The notes beneath the pieces are model-generated. The model was not told where the DNA came from and searched no databases. It saw only the letters and a list, made by a program, of their open reading frames with translations. DNA of 64,000 nucleotides, from the NCBI RefSeq assembly GCF_000237925.1, contig NC_031502.1, positions 19,776,909 to 19,840,908 of the forward strand. The letters run 5' to 3'. The position numbers and the translations under genes are program-made. Positions 21,970-33,835 of this stretch are shown piece by piece. How positions within the stretch are numbered: position 1 is the first letter of the stretch; each line of letters opens with the position of its first letter. The DNA comes from Schistosoma mansoni (Eukaryota > Platyhelminthes > Trematoda > Strigeidida > Schistosomatidae).

Positions 21970-22142
21970 AGTTGAAAGCATGAGTCAATTGAAGCTAGAC
22001 AACCAAGGAAAACCTGGAAGCACTGCTTTAAGGCCGTTTCATCCTATTGTGGAACTTCAGTTTTTCCTTGGTGGTCTAGCTTCAATTGACTCATGCTTTC
22101 AACTATGTAAATACTGAAATCTCCACAAAACCCCTTCTGATT
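21970..22142. mobile_element. Beta SINE fold-back made only of tails and half a hammerhead
   Basis: Minus arm 21,970-22,060 and plus arm 22,061-22,142 share TTGAAAGCATGAGTCAATTG and its complement; almost nothing lies between them. Confidence 0.78.
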
Positions 22143-22205
22143 ATTCATTTGCTTTCAAACTATAAAAATGTCTCGCACAATTTATGACAATGATAGACTA
22201 ATATA

Positions 22206-22345
22206 TTCCTCTAAGATGGTGGTTGGAGGTGGTCAACATAGTGCACGTAATGTCGAACCATCTAGACTAGTGGCCACATTGCAACTTGATCGATAGCATT
22301 CGATCAGCACTAAGAAGGACTTGACATGCATGACATTGATCACCA
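22206..22345 (-). mobile_element. Delta SINE flank fragment
   Basis: Shares CTAGACTAGTGGCCACATTG and GACTTGACATGCATGACATT with 48,720-48,825. Confidence 0.6.
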
Positions 22346-22714
22346 CCCAGTGATCAATCAATTGTGATATTCCTCTAAAAGGTATTTTCATTTATATTTG
22401 AGTTAGTTATTAGAAGAAGGAATTTGTTTTTGTCAATCATTCATATGGAAGGTAAAATGAAGTAAATATGTATTCGGTTCAAGTTGCCTAACCATATTAA
22501 TATAGAATGATAAGATTATCAAATTAAATACCTCAGTAGTAGATATAGTAACAATATCAGCAACAATAGTAAAGAGTAGGTATAAACCGAATAAAAAGGG
22601 TGTAAAATGATTTCAGGACTCAGTATCCAAGGTAAGATGACAAATGAATGGACCTGAGACATTGTGATTGATCATATACAATGTCAACTGAAGTTTTTAA
22701 TTATTGGTTACTAT

Positions 22715-23320
22715 AATCATGCAGACCCCGACAAGGTGGCTTACACCTATTCGCATACTTCAGTCTAACATTCAGTGGCATGGTGACATGTTTTGGTTTG
22801 AAGGGGTCCTAGCTTTCTTCTAATCTACTCCTACTCAAGACAACATCGTAAGTCGAGGTTTGCGGTGATTAAACATCCATAACACATCTCGAAATCACCT
22901 CTGTTACTAAAAATTTACTAGTTTATCAACCGATTTGCTACCTTTATCAAGTACCCTATGCCTAACTTTAACATTGATTGCTCGATGGTCGCGAAATATA
23001 CGAACGATGTTTCGAAGACATCTGTGATCGAATATTAGTAACCTACAAATGTCCTCGATTCTTAATGACCATGTTTCACACCCATAAAGTATATCGGAGC
23101 AAACTATTGCTCAGTAAAGTCGTCCTTTGATTGACAGATGGATATCTCGTCTATGCTACAAGTGACATGAGTTGGCAAAGCCAAACGAGCCCTCTGAATC
23201 CATCCCGAGATTTTATCAGACATTCAACCATCAAGACTGATAAGATTTCCAAGATAAATGAGGCGGTTGATACTTTCAACGATTTCAATCCCTATCATTA
23301 ACTCGGGCGATAATGTAGGC
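22715..23320 (-). mobile_element. LINE family B fragment, old
   Basis: Minus-strand pieces RRDIHLSIKGRLY, LYGCETWSLRIEDICRL, FDHRCLRNIVRIFRDHR; several stops. Stops next to the epsilon copy at 23,353. Confidence 0.72.
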
Positions 23321-23352
23321 CAATTTTTAAACAATATTTCGCGTTTTATTTA

Positions 23353-23866
23353 TTATTTAAACACATAAATATTGGCACAAGGAAGCGTCAGATATGTATG
23401 CGCCACACAAATATCATTTGATTTATATGAGGGCTGTGATACTGTCCGGGTGCCCGAACTGAAGCAGGTGGTTTTCTTAGGGGGACACACCCGGAGCCTA
23501 TGACTTAAAGGTCTGATCCACAAGGCAGTGGAGCAACGTCAGGAGATGCAGTTCCATGGTAGTCACTGACCAACAATTGGTTCATAAGACATTTGTTCCT
23601 TCAGAATCCTGGAGCCAATGTGCACCATTGGTTTGTGATGAGGGTTTTCCAACTCCCCTGAGTGAATCCTTTGTGTCCATTAACCAGGTTAGAGCACCAG
23701 TTATTCGCTTTTCTTCCTCTCAATTTCGTAAACAACACCCCCGTCACGAGAAGCCAGTGAGTAGTATTACCCTGTCAAAGGCTGTATACGCGTGGCCGTG
23801 TGAGAGCATTTCGAGAGGGAGAGCGGACTCTCCCCACTCTCGGCCGTACCAGGGCATTTGGGGGCA
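23353..23866 (-). mobile_element. Epsilon element
   Basis: Near full length on the minus strand: CCCCCAAATGCCCTGG at the right end, TTTAAACACATAAATATTGG at the left. GATCGAAGATATATTCGATA lies just beyond the right end. Confidence 0.8.
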
Positions 23867-24073
23867 AGGATCGAAGATATATTCGATAGGTTATCAATAT
23901 ATATGGAGGAGTGACTGATCTAATCTGTCTAGTGATCACAGGAGACATGTAGTACACCGTTCCAACTCGTGATCTGATGCAGATGCATGATTGAGCGCCT
24001 TCAACTAAATGAGTCTATTAAAACTAATATGGTCAGCATGGTCCAATGTCGAACACTTACAAAGTATTTCGTA

Positions 24074-24130
24074 TGAATCTTTTCTTTCTTTTTCTTTCTT
24101 CTCTTTTCTTTTCCTTTTCTTTCTTTTTGG
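24074..24130 (+). repeat. Polypyrimidine (CTTT)n tract
   Basis: TCTTTTCTTTCTTTTTCTTT and more, about 55 nt with no purine. Confidence 0.88.
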
Positions 24131-24739
24131 TAGAGTTAGGGTAAGGTAACAATATTCAAATAATTAACATGAAATTTTCTAGAATCATATAAACATTCCA
24201 TCTTGTAAACGGAAAAAGGAAATGTTATTTCCATTCCATTCCATTCATATCTCTATATTATCATATCATTAGTCTTTACCACAAAGAATTATTCTAGTCT
24301 CTATAACTAACTATAGTCTGAAAGGATAACTAATACTAACTAATAAGTAGTATCGATTTGGATTTGAGCCTATTGATGGACTTATGTATCTATGTTTGTA
24401 TGTATCTATGTATCTATGCATGTATGTATATCAATGTATATAATCCAATAGATATGTATGTTCCCCCATTCATGTTTAACCCATTTAATTCAAACAAAGT
24501 TTTCAACGCGAAAAAAAAGGAATGTTATGTTATGTTGGTTATCTATCATAGATACAAACAAAATCAAAAAAAAGAGGAGGAATAAAGTTAGGAAGAAGAC
24601 TGTCCTAAATTGAGTCCTTTCAAAAAGTAGTAACCAAGCGTTATCATTTTATATTCTCTATCATTATATTGTAACGAAATTGTATGTATACATGCAGGTA
24701 AAAGAGAAGGATACTTATCAGTTTTGATGGATCATAGTA

Positions 24740-25010
24740 ATAATAATGTGAGAAAATACTGTTATATGTAACAATTTGTTATACGTGTAGTGTGATCTAC
24801 TTATATCCATATATAAGTAGTATACGGTGATGGTCAGATATAGAAAGGTATTTTGGTAGAAGACCGATAAGGAAAGAACTGAAATGAAGTGCAATTGGTA
24901 GGAAAATGTATGAACAATGAAATTCGAGATGACGAACTGATGTTTATAGAAAGAACAGTGAAGATTGAGACAATGGGTTGTTATTTTGCAAATTAACTGT
25001 TCATTGTATG
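24740..25010 (-). repeat. Zeta repeat
   Basis: Minus strand AATTTGCAAAATAACAACCC, TTGTCTCAATC-like, ACTTATATATGGATATAAGT; ends against an alpha SINE. Confidence 0.5.
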
Positions 25011-25011
25011 T

Positions 25012-25285
25012 AAGCAAAGATGGATAGTGGCTAGCAGTGGAACCCAGTTTGATGCGCGTTTCGTCCTATTTGGGACTCGTCGGCTAGATGTACCTAACAC
25101 ATTTCAGAGTTGATGTTCACTCTGAGAGGAACTCGAACCCAGTACCTTTCGCTTCAAACTCCATCGCGTTATCCACTCGGCCACTGAGTCCTTATAGCCA
25201 CTTGCTTGTGTAATGGGATGAAGTTTAAAATCACTTAGTATTGTTTGCTTTGAATCTTCCCATTGATAGTCTGTAATTTTGCCTT
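25012..25285 (-). mobile_element. Alpha SINE
   Basis: Full minus unit: tail, GACTCAGTGGCCGAGTGG, GGGTTCGAGTTCC, hammerhead (core CCGACGA, changed), CATCTTTGCTTACA. Confidence 0.8.
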
Positions 25286-25499
25286 AAATGCATTCGATTG
25301 TCCCCAACTAGTGTTTTGTTCACTACAATATGTGTAATGGTAAGAGAAATACAAGTCAAAACACATACATATACATATGTGCACAAATCTACCTAGAGAC
25401 TATAAACTAAAATAATTAGCTAATCATCGAGATCGCTTAGATTCTATTGAACCATGATAATCAAGTTGAATGTGTTCTACTTAATGTACAAGTGTAGTG

Positions 25500-25860
25500 A
25501 ACAGGAATATGATTGCGGACAATCGAATGTATTTGAGTACAACATTACAGACTATCTTACTAAAATATGATAACCATACAGTAAACAGTTAAATTGTAAA
25601 CTATCAATCAATTGTCTTAATCTTGACTGTTCCTTCTGCGAATATCTATCCATCGTCTCCGATTATTATTGCTGACAGTGTGCGGTGTATGCTCCTCCAC
25701 GAGGGGTAACAGGTGTAAGTAAGTAAGTAAGTAATACATTGTCATATCAATTGTGTTTCGTTTCCGTTCTTTCGTCATCGATCTTCTACTGAAATATATT
25801 CAATATCCGACTATCATTATATATACTACTTATGTGGATATAAGTAACCCACACCACACA
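25500..25860 (+). repeat. Zeta repeat interrupted by a LINE A 3' end
   Basis: GCGGACAATCGAATGTATTT, ACAACATTACAGACTATC, AACCATACAGTAAACAG; the LINE A end lies at 25,670-25,738; then TATATACTACTTATGTGG. Confidence 0.6.
25670..25738 (+). mobile_element. LINE family A extreme 3' end
   Basis: GTGCGGTGTATGCTCCTCCA then GGGGTAACAGGTGTAAGTAA. Confidence 0.65.
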
Positions 25861-25919
25861 AGAATATAGAGTTTAAACTACAATATTCTGTTTTATTTAA
25901 TTTTAAAGTACTTTTATGT

Positions 25920-26000
25920 TTATTAGTTGAATTCATGAATCCATTGAAACTAGACCACCATGGAAAACTTGGAATCACTGGACGACCGTTCCGTCCTACA
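25920..26000 (-). mobile_element. Beta SINE tail fragment
   Basis: Tail and 3' half of a GUC-type hammerhead (rc GACGGTCGTCCAGTGATTCC). Confidence 0.65.
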
Positions 26001-26337
26001 AATTTATCTGATGTTGATGTCGATTTGACACTCAAGGTATAAACCAATGAAGGTTATAAAAAAGAGCAAAGAAAAAAACAACATAGCAACATACAGAATA
26101 TAACTGAACGATTGCCGCTTTACATAATCAACTTTTCAGTACAGAAATCAATGAGTTGGGATTTAACAATTGTCAACTAATGACAGAATATTGTTTATAA
26201 CCAGTTTTAATGACATTATAAATACAATAGGGATGTTACAGTTGAAAGATTTGTTGAGAATAGTATAGAGTGGAGTTAACTCTTTTCATAGATTAATATC
26301 AAATGAGGAAATAATAAAAAGTGGATAGAATTAGAAT

Positions 26338-26975
26338 ATTAGAAGGGGTTTTGTGGATATTATAGTAATTTTAATAGGTGAGATCATGAATCAATTGAAG
26401 CTAGACCAACATGGAAAATCTGGAAGCACTACTTTAAGGCTGTTTCATCTTATTGTGGGACTCCTCAGTATTGCGCATCCACGATCCCGCCTCACGAGAT
26501 TCAAAACCAGGACGTACCAGTCTCGCGCGCGATCGCTTAATCTCTAGACCACTGAACCGACATCCAACGGTGATAATGCCTAACTTCAACCAATCCACGA
26601 AATTGAGCAACCGTTCACCATTGTCTACAGTGAGTTGATATCTCACAACAGACCTGATTGAACTCCACTGATCACTGCTTCTCACTAGAACTCCAGGAAA
26701 TACCTCTTGAAGCCAGTCACTAATGAGGATATGATTATTATCAGAAGGAGGTTTTGTGGAGATCTTAGTAATTTTATAGTTGAAATCCTCAGTGGTCTAG
26801 AGGTTAAGTGCTCGCATGCAAAACTGATAGGTGCTGGGTTCGAATCTCACGAGGCGAGATCGTGGACGCGCACTTCTGAGAAGCCCCACAATAGGACGAA
26901 ACGGCCTTAAAGCAGTGCTTACAGGTTTTCCATGGTGATCTAGCTTCAAACGACTCATGATCTCAACTATTGAAA
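26338..26975. mobile_element. Beta SINE: full minus unit, second tail, then plus copy
   Basis: The minus unit runs from 26,338 (tail) through hammerhead, tRNA-like box and linker, and a second minus tail starts at about 26,736 (CAGAAGGAGGTTTTGTGG). The strand then switches at about 26,791 to a plus copy with tRNA-like box and UUAAAG hammerhead. A tandem and an inverted junction thus occur in one locus. Confidence 0.83.
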
Positions 26976-27125
26976 TTAGAACTAGAATTGTCAAGAATAT
27001 TCAATTATTTCCTACTTTCTCTTAATGAAAATCTTGAGCTAATTTAAATTTTTGTTATACACATTTTCTAGTCAATTAGTCAACCTGACCAATGGAATAT
27101 ATAATGACCAATAAGAAATCAGTTG

Positions 27126-27198
27126 GCCCGACTAGCTCAGTCGGTAGAGCATGAGACTCTTAATCTCAGGGTCGTGGGTTCGAGCCGCACGTCGGGCG
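27126..27198 (+). tRNA. tRNA-Lys: tRNA-Lys(CTT)
   Basis: A 73-nt cloverleaf can be drawn by hand: acceptor GCCCGAC pairs with GTCGGGC, discriminator G; D arm with AGCTCAGTCGGTAGAGC; anticodon stem TGAGA/TCTCA around loop CTCTTAA with anticodon CTT at 27,159-27,161; T arm with GGTTCGAGC. The sequence is that of a canonical eukaryotic tRNA-Lys(CTT). No run of T (Pol III stop) follows at once; the flank reads ACGTCCGGTGAGG. That flank and about 0.75 kb beyond are shared with an inverted copy at 15,860-16,690, so this may be the intact head of a retroposed unit and not a stand-alone gene. Confidence 0.88.
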
Positions 27199-27429
27199 AC
27201 GTCCGGTGAGGCAGTGCACCGTGTCTGCTAGAAGAAATCAATTAATTAATGATGATATACACTTAGTAGTCAGCATATTTCGGGTTCAACATGGTTAAGT
27301 ATATGTCAGCTTCGTTACTATTTAAATGATCTAGTTGAAACTGAATTCGCTTCGCTGATGTGCCTTTGTATTGGTTTACTTTACAGAATATTTTGTCGAT
27401 ATCTGAAGATTTTTAAAAGTTGATATTCT

Positions 27430-27655
27430 TTAGAAAAAACTGCATCATGAAGCAAATGTTAACTTGGAATCCTGAAGAGAAACCGAAAAGAGGAAGACCA
27501 AAGAACATACTATGTCAGGAATCAGAAACAGACATCAAAAGAATGAATAGCAATTAGAAACAACTGGAAAGGATTGCTTGGGACAGAGTTGGATGAATAG
27601 TGCTGGTGAACGGCCTATGATCCTCGATCAGGGGTAACAGGTGTAAGTAAGTAAG
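27430..27655 (+). mobile_element. LINE family A 3' end nested in the right inverted arm
   Basis: Plus-strand mate of the previous element, ending GGGGTAACAGGTGTAAGTAA. Confidence 0.8.
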
Positions 27656-27954
27656 TATCCTTTAAAAATGATTAGCTGTTAATGTCTCATATTCTTTGCA
27701 GTTTTACAACATTAATTATAATTTCAGTAGTATAAGAGATTTGTGGTAATTATTCGAAAGTTTTACATCATGGACTAAATTCAAATAAACAAACATTCAA
27801 TACCAGGAAGTATTAAGTCGATGCTTTGTCTTGTAATGAGATTCTCTAAGGGTAAGAACTGCTATCACTACCATGGATTGAATCCAGGAATGTTAATTCC
27901 TATTGTTAGCGCATAACGCAAATTTTCCATAACCTATCTGTATCATTCACTTGG

Positions 27955-28490
27955 TGTTGTTTACTTGTACCTTCACATTGTTATTTAGGACTGCAAATGA
28001 TCAGTCTCTTGTTCGCATATGTGCATCCTGTACCGACTGCCTCGAGATTGCCTGAAGTCCTAAGCTTTATAAGCAAACATGGATAGCGGCCAGCAGTGGA
28101 ATCCAGTTTGACACGCGTTTCACCCTATTTGGGACTCGTAAGCTGGATACACCTGCATCTCAGAGTTGATGTTCACTCCGGCACTCCAACCAAGTACCCC
28201 TCGCTTCAAACTCTATTGCGTTATCCACTCAGCTACTGAGTCCTGATAGCCATCTGTTTGTGCGATGGGATGAAGTTATATTCACTTGATGTTGTTCGCT
28301 TGTATCTACCAATTGTTATTTAGGACAGCAATTGATCAGTCTCTTGTTGTGGCATATGTGCATCCTATGCGGACTGCCTCGATATAGCCTTAATTCACAA
28401 GCATTATAATCAAATATGGATAGTGTCTAGCAATCCAGTCCTAAACATCAATGGGAAGATTCAAACAAACAATACTAAATCAATATTAAT
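27955..28490 (-). mobile_element. Alpha SINE tandem 1.5-mer
   Basis: Two tail copies in the same orientation with TAGGAC at 27,986 and 28,321, a period of 335 nt. One hammerhead plus tRNA-like part lies between them, and the second hammerhead begins at about 28,415. A short plus tail closes the locus. Confidence 0.83.
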
Positions 28491-28808
28491 ATTATTATTT
28501 CGTTGTTGCTGGGGTGATTTTTTCAACCTTCCTACATCCTTCTATACATACTTTCCTCCTTTTTGACATCTTTTTTTTCCGTTTTCTTGATATAAGTCAA
28601 AAAATTAAAGAAAAAAACTTTTTGTTTTATCAAATTTCATTTTCATAGTTTGTACATTTTTGTTTTACAATTGTCATCTACTCTAACACCTTTTCTTCTT
28701 ATACTATTGAAATGTTTGTTTGTTTGTCTGTCATTCCGAAATAGACTGGTTACATATATATAAAAAGTCAAATTATTCCTTCTTTTCTGTAATAAGTAGT
28801 ATGTAGAA

Positions 28809-28809
<1 letters not shown>

Positions 28810-28843
<34 letters not shown>

Positions 28844-28880
28844 AGAGGAGGAGAAGGAGGAGTAATAGTAATAGTAGCTG
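28810..28880 (+). repeat. (TAG)n / GGAGGA microsatellite
   Basis: TAG repeated about ten times from 28,810, then AGGAGGAGAAGGAGGAG. Confidence 0.9.
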
Positions 28881-29149
28881 TCAATTATATTGAGAAAGAA
28901 AGAAAAACAGAGAGTGAAAGATGAGTAGAGAGGTAGGAATATGCATGTATAAATATTATTATAGACTATACCATTTCATACATTTGTAATTATTGTATAG
29001 ATTATATCACAAATGAACATATTGATTCATTGCATTGATCAAATTTAGAAATAGAGGAATATTTGATAAGTTATTTGTTTATTTCTTTTTCAATGTGTCA
29101 GCAAAAGTTAATTCTTCTTTATAAGAATTGATGGATAGCAAAATCAAGA

Positions 29150-29515
29150 ACGCGCTCTTCTTCCTATTTGAGACTCGTCAGCTGGATGTATCTGCACCTT
29201 GGAGTTGATGTTCACTCTGGAACTCGAACTCAGTACCATCCGCCTTAAACATCATCGCTTTATCCATTTAGATACTGAGTCCTGATAGCCACCTGTTTGT
29301 GCAATGAGGTGAAGTTTAAATTCACTTGATGTTGTTTGTTTGAATCTCTCCATTGATGTTTAGGACTTCAATTGATCAGTCTCTTGTTGGTATATGTGAC
29401 TTAAGGCAATATTGAGGCAATCCGCACAGGATGCACATATGCCAACAAGAGAATGATCGATTGCAGTCCTAAACAACAACGGGATGATACAAACAAACAA
29501 CATCAAGTGAATTTA
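29150..29515. mobile_element. Alpha SINE, minus unit plus inverted tail
   Basis: Minus unit 29,150-29,400 cut inside hammerhead stem II, then a plus tail 29,401-29,515 (TTAAGGCAATATTGAGGC). Confidence 0.78.
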
Positions 29516-29714
29516 ATTCTTCTCTAACTGTATTAAAAATATTGAATAAATCTTTTGTTTTGGATGATACGATAATGATGATGACTTTGTCTGGCTCAAA
29601 TAATCACATTATATTCATCATGAAAATCTAGAACTAGTCAAATGATCTTCATGTAATTCTATATTCTGTTCACTGATTCAATCACTTTCATGTCCCTCAA
29701 AGTTGACAAATCCA

Positions 29715-29820
29715 ATGCTGAGGAGTCCCATAATAGGACGAAACGGCCTCAAAGCAGTGCTTCCAGGTTTTCCGTGGTGGTCTAGCTTTAATTGACTAAT
29801 GATTTCAACTATGAAAATCC
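29715..29820 (+). mobile_element. Beta SINE fragment (hammerhead and tail)
   Basis: GCTGAGGAGTCCCATAATAG, GAAA, CGGCCTCAAAGCAGTGC, tail. Truncated just 5' of the hammerhead core. Confidence 0.72.
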
Positions 29821-30760
29821 AATTTGTCAAAAATGAAAATAAGATACTAGTAGTATATCTGCATTTCTAGATATTGGATCAATATGGATTATAGGATATG
29901 TGAGTGGTAATATTAGTTTGGTGAATAGATCACTTACTCATAGTAGCTCACTGACACTTTTCTCTTTCACGATGCCTTACAAAACTAATCCAATATTTCT
30001 GAAATATCCACTCAGCTGTGATTATTTAGTTTAAGGGATTATTTAGGGAATTGTGGTATCTTACTAACAAATTTTGTGAGTTTTATTCAGTAGATAATGT
30101 TGGTGGCAAAATCTGACCCAAAGCCTCTTCGTAGAGCTGTTGAGTAGCGTTGACAACCACATTACCTAACGTGGGTGATTGGCAAAGATCGAACTAATCC
30201 ACCACTACTGCTGAACCCTGGATTACTCGGAATCCATTCCTTGTAGCTTTAAAGTCGTGAAGAGCAGCACTTTGTGCATGCTTGTGAATATGAATTGCAT
30301 GACCCACACCTTGTGAGTTTGAGTGTATGGATATATGCAAAGGCTACACGCTGGGCTCGCAAAGAAAAGTTTGACAGTCTATAAACAGGAAGATGGGTAG
30401 CAAATACTAGGAAGATGTGACTGTCAATCTTCTCCGAAAGTGCTATTGACTATGTATATCATATGAAGTGCACGGACAAAAATCTATGTACCAGTGGTAT
30501 GCATTTAACACATAAGAGACAGACAGTGGTAGAAGATACGATAATGAGGGTGGTGATCATCTGCCCTCCCAGGGGGCGATTCATAAGTCCAAACTAATAT
30601 GTCACTCATATGCATGTAACATATACTCAGCTCTGGTGCGGCTCCTGTGCTCCAAGACCCCAAAGGTTTCCAAATATTCTGCTGGGGATACTAAATCCCA
30701 GGAATCACTTATTTAACTTTTCATTTCTGTAATTTAATAATGTAAACTTCGATTTCACAC
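29821..30760. other. No gene seen; possible unclassified repeat
   Basis: Less AT-rich than its surroundings at 30,100-30,700 (GACCCAAAGCCTCTTCG, GCTACACGCTGGGCTCG), but no frame or match in the window. Confidence 0.45.
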
Positions 30761-30761
30761 T

Positions 30762-31165
30762 TACGTGCCTTTTCGTCCTAGGATGGGACTCATCAGGAAT
30801 GTTCGTCCTCAACCCCATGTGCAGGAATCAAACCCAAGACCTATAGTCTTGCGCGCGAACTCTTAACCTCTAGACCAAGGAGACGGTACCCAACGTCGTT
30901 AATGCTATATCCAATCAATCCATGACATTAAGCAACCATCTCACACTGTCTTCAGTGGGTAACTTCCCCCCTACTGGTTTCGGCTTCTCGCTAGAATTCT
31001 GTAAGTTTCCTGTCGAAGCTAGTCACTAGTGAGCTGATGAATGAAGGTCCTGGGTTAGACTCCCGTTTATGGTTTTGGATGTACACTTCTGAGGAGTCCC
31101 ATACTAGGACGAAATAACTGTCCCGTGTTCCGTGGTTTTCATTAATGTTCTCACTTAGATCAGTC
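30762..31165. mobile_element. Old beta-like pair, inverted
   Basis: Minus copy 30,762-31,040 (tRNA-like boxes, CCTAGGATGGGACTCATCAG stem II) and plus copy from about 31,041 (CTGAGGAGTCCCATACTAGG). Both are diverged, matching the CATACTAGG subfamily. Confidence 0.6.
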
Positions 31166-31169
31166 CATG

Positions 31170-32100
31170 ATATTTATGAAGAAGTGTTTAGTTTTAATTT
31201 CAGTTTAAATTCTGGATGAATTCTTCAGTGATGGTAAAAATTTAATAGGTTTAGACCAGAAAAATCGTTGAGTAAAACCGTAAGTTTAATAATGATGTTG
31301 CTGATGATTTTTTTGACGACAACTACATCAAGAATAGTAGCAGATTGTTTGATAAAAATGAAAAATCCCTAGGAGTTAGAGTTTACAGCTTTCATTTTTA
31401 AATGAAATACCGACTTTCATGAACTGACTCCAGTTAAGCATGCATTAAATATCAGGGAACACTGAACAACAAATAACATCCTAGTGTGGGACACCTAAGA
31501 ATTGTACACTTATGAACTTCAGGACTCACGACAGTCTCCTAACTTTAAGCCATTAAAGTTTTGAATCATCTACATTGAACATTAGACGTGTATTCCTAAC
31601 TCAAATAATTGCCAATAGAAGAATATTTACCCAAGACTTAAAAGTCCTAATTTCAATCCTAGTGGGAAGATGTAAGACAGTACTTATGAGAAGTTTCGTG
31701 CTAGAATAAGACAGTCATCAAATACTCGTTGGCTCACGATGGTTGCCTAGTGTAACTTGATTGATAGCATTCGTTCAAGACTAAGGGATTAGGAAAATAT
31801 GATTATTCATTGCTCAGCGATCAGGTGATTGATATTGCTAAATTGATATACAATACATGGGTTTATGTATTCTTATTTTCAGTGAGACATTGTTATTTCT
31901 ACCGGTAGACGCTGACCTGAAATATAGTCATATTGGTGATGCAGGCAACATATAAAGGCATCTATTCTAGGTGCTCATATCCCAACGGAAATTGATCAAA
32001 GTTAGTTCTTTATATCTAAACAACAAACGTACAAGCCCTTATACACAATAATCAGTATTGTACTCATTTAATAAGTCAGTAGCCATTACTTATCAGTAAT
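31170..32100. other. No gene seen
   Basis: Contains only a faint beta-like relic near 31,600-31,760 (TTATGAGAAGTTTCGTGCTA). Confidence 0.5.
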
Positions 32101-32103
32101 AAT

Positions 32104-32606
32104 GCCCCCAAATGCCCTGGTATGGGCGAGAGTGGAGATAGTCAGCTCTCCCTCTCCAAATGGCCACGTGCATACAACCACTGTCAAGGAAATCCTGTTA
32201 ACTGCCTTCTCATGGCATTACTGTTGTTTATGAAATTGAGATGACGAAAAGCAAATGTCCGTCGCTTTAACCGGGTTGGTGAATACAGAGGATCCACTCA
32301 GGGAAGTTGGAAAACCCTGATTCCAAACTAACGGTGTACATGGGCTCCAGGATTCTGAAGGAACAAATGTCGTATGAACCGATTGTTAGTTACTGGCTAC
32401 CATGAGACTGAATCTCCTGACGTTGCTCCACTGCCTTATGGATCAAACCTTTAGGTCAAAGTCTCAGAGAGTGGCTCCCTAAGAGAACCACCGGCTTCAA
32501 TCTGAGCAATCTGGCAGTATCCTAGCTCTCACACAAACCGAATGATTTATATGGCGTACATCTATTTGATGCATCCTCGTACCAATGTTTATGTGTTTGA
32601 ATACTG
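32104..32606 (+). mobile_element. Epsilon element
   Basis: GCCCCCAAATGCCCTGGTAT to ACCAATGTTTATGTGTTTGA; slightly diverged. Confidence 0.78.
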
Positions 32607-32779
32607 AATGAATGCTTTAATGTTTCCATCAATAGCAACTGGAGCTTGACTAGGCTGTTGATACATCAAGTTGGGAACTTTCATCTTAGGATGAAGTATA
32701 CTTTATTTATTCTAGTATTAGTTGTTATCCAAAAACCTAATAAAGAAGAAACTTCAATTCGTTCATAAAGAATAAAATC

Positions 32780-32945
32780 TAGAAGCACTGGACGGCCGTT
32801 TCGTCCTATTATGGGACTCCTCAGCAGTGCCCATAATAGGACGAAACAGTCGTCCAGTGCTTCCAGGTTTTCGATGGTGGTCTAGCTTCAATTGACTCAT
32901 GATTTCAACTTTGTAAAATACTGTAATCTCCACAAATCCCCCTTC
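32780..32945. mobile_element. Beta SINE fold-back built around two hammerheads
   Basis: An intact minus hammerhead (32,785-32,830) lies head-to-head with a plus hammerhead 3' part (CCATAATAGGACGAAACAG) and tail to 32,945. Confidence 0.82.
32785..32830 (-). ncRNA. Hammerhead ribozyme, beta family, core intact
   Basis: On the minus strand: GCACTG, CTGAGGA, a GTCC..GGAC stem II with loop CATAATA, GAAA, CGGCCGTC, CAGTGC. It abuts a plus-strand partial copy starting at 32,831, so the locus is a ribozyme inverted repeat. Confidence 0.85.
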
Positions 32946-33237
32946 TGAATAAAATCTACTTTAAAGTTTATTTCGTTCGTTTGTTTGTTTGTTTGTTTTT
33001 CTTTTACTAAACATTGAACAAACGTAACTCTATTTAAATTTTGATTTAAATTGTCTATAAGTATTCAAATATTTGGCGCCAAATTTGAAATTGAATAACA
33101 ATGAACAATAGATGATTTAAATACAAAAGATTATTTTGAATAATCTATTGAAGAGTAATATAGATTCTATTCAAAAGTTAAATGAGATAGATTGTCTTAT
33201 TAAAAGCTTATTCAATTCAATGAAATTCACTAAGTCA

Positions 33238-33415
33238 GATATGCCCTGATACGGTGGAGAGTGGAGAGAGTCAGCTCTCTCCCTCTCTCTCGAAATGGCC
33301 ACGTACATACAACCACTGTCAAGTAAATCCTACTAACTGCCTTCTCATGGTATTACTGGTGTTTACGTAATTGAAAGGATGAAAAGCGAATATCCGTCGC
33401 TGAGACAGATATTTG
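33238..33415 (+). mobile_element. Epsilon element, 5' third only
   Basis: ATGCCCTGATACGGTGGAG to ATGAAAAGCGAATATCCGTC; 3' end missing. Confidence 0.65.
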
Positions 33416-33469
33416 AATGAAAAAATTCGTTGGATGAGGTATAAATATTGTGAGGACCATCTACGGATG

Positions 33470-33785
33470 AACTCGAGGTATCTCGATGAAGCTTAGGAAG
33501 TGCCAATGACATTCCATTCAATCGTCTTTTGAAGAACGATTCAGAATCTCGTCGTTTAGCTCCCCCATTGGATAAAATGCGTATTGTATGACTATAATGA
33601 TGATTTCATTTTTATTAAAAACTATAAATATATGAGAGTTTTGTACCATATTTGACACTGTTTGGAATAGTATTCCTTCTCACTCATCTTCCGTCTGCTC
33701 ATTAGCGACTTGGATGGTTCTACTGCTCGAGTGCTCCAGTTGTACACAGTATATCAAGAATCTAAGTTCTACATATAACAGATAT
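33470..33785 (+). mobile_element. LTR fossil, type 1, diverged
   Basis: Related to the 2.9 and 6.9 kb copies over the TATAAATA box, the CCATTCAATC region and the end ACATATAACA. Older. Confidence 0.55.
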
Positions 33786-33835
33786 ACTACTGTAGCTGTA
33801 GATCATCAGAATCAGTAATAGGCTATGTTGGTTGT

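Larger units (their letters stand above)
27126..27957 (+). repeat. Inverted duplicate, right arm (pairs with 15,860-16,690)
   Basis: Begins with the intact tRNA-Lys and carries a nested LINE A 3' end at about 27,430-27,655 ending GTAAGTAAGTA. An alpha-SINE follows on the far side. The arms are about 11.3 kb apart. Confidence 0.85.

Noticed and set aside
24358-24585. 75-codon frame rich in Met, Tyr and Cys
   Set aside because: Follows a GTAT/CTATGTAT simple repeat; no homology seen.
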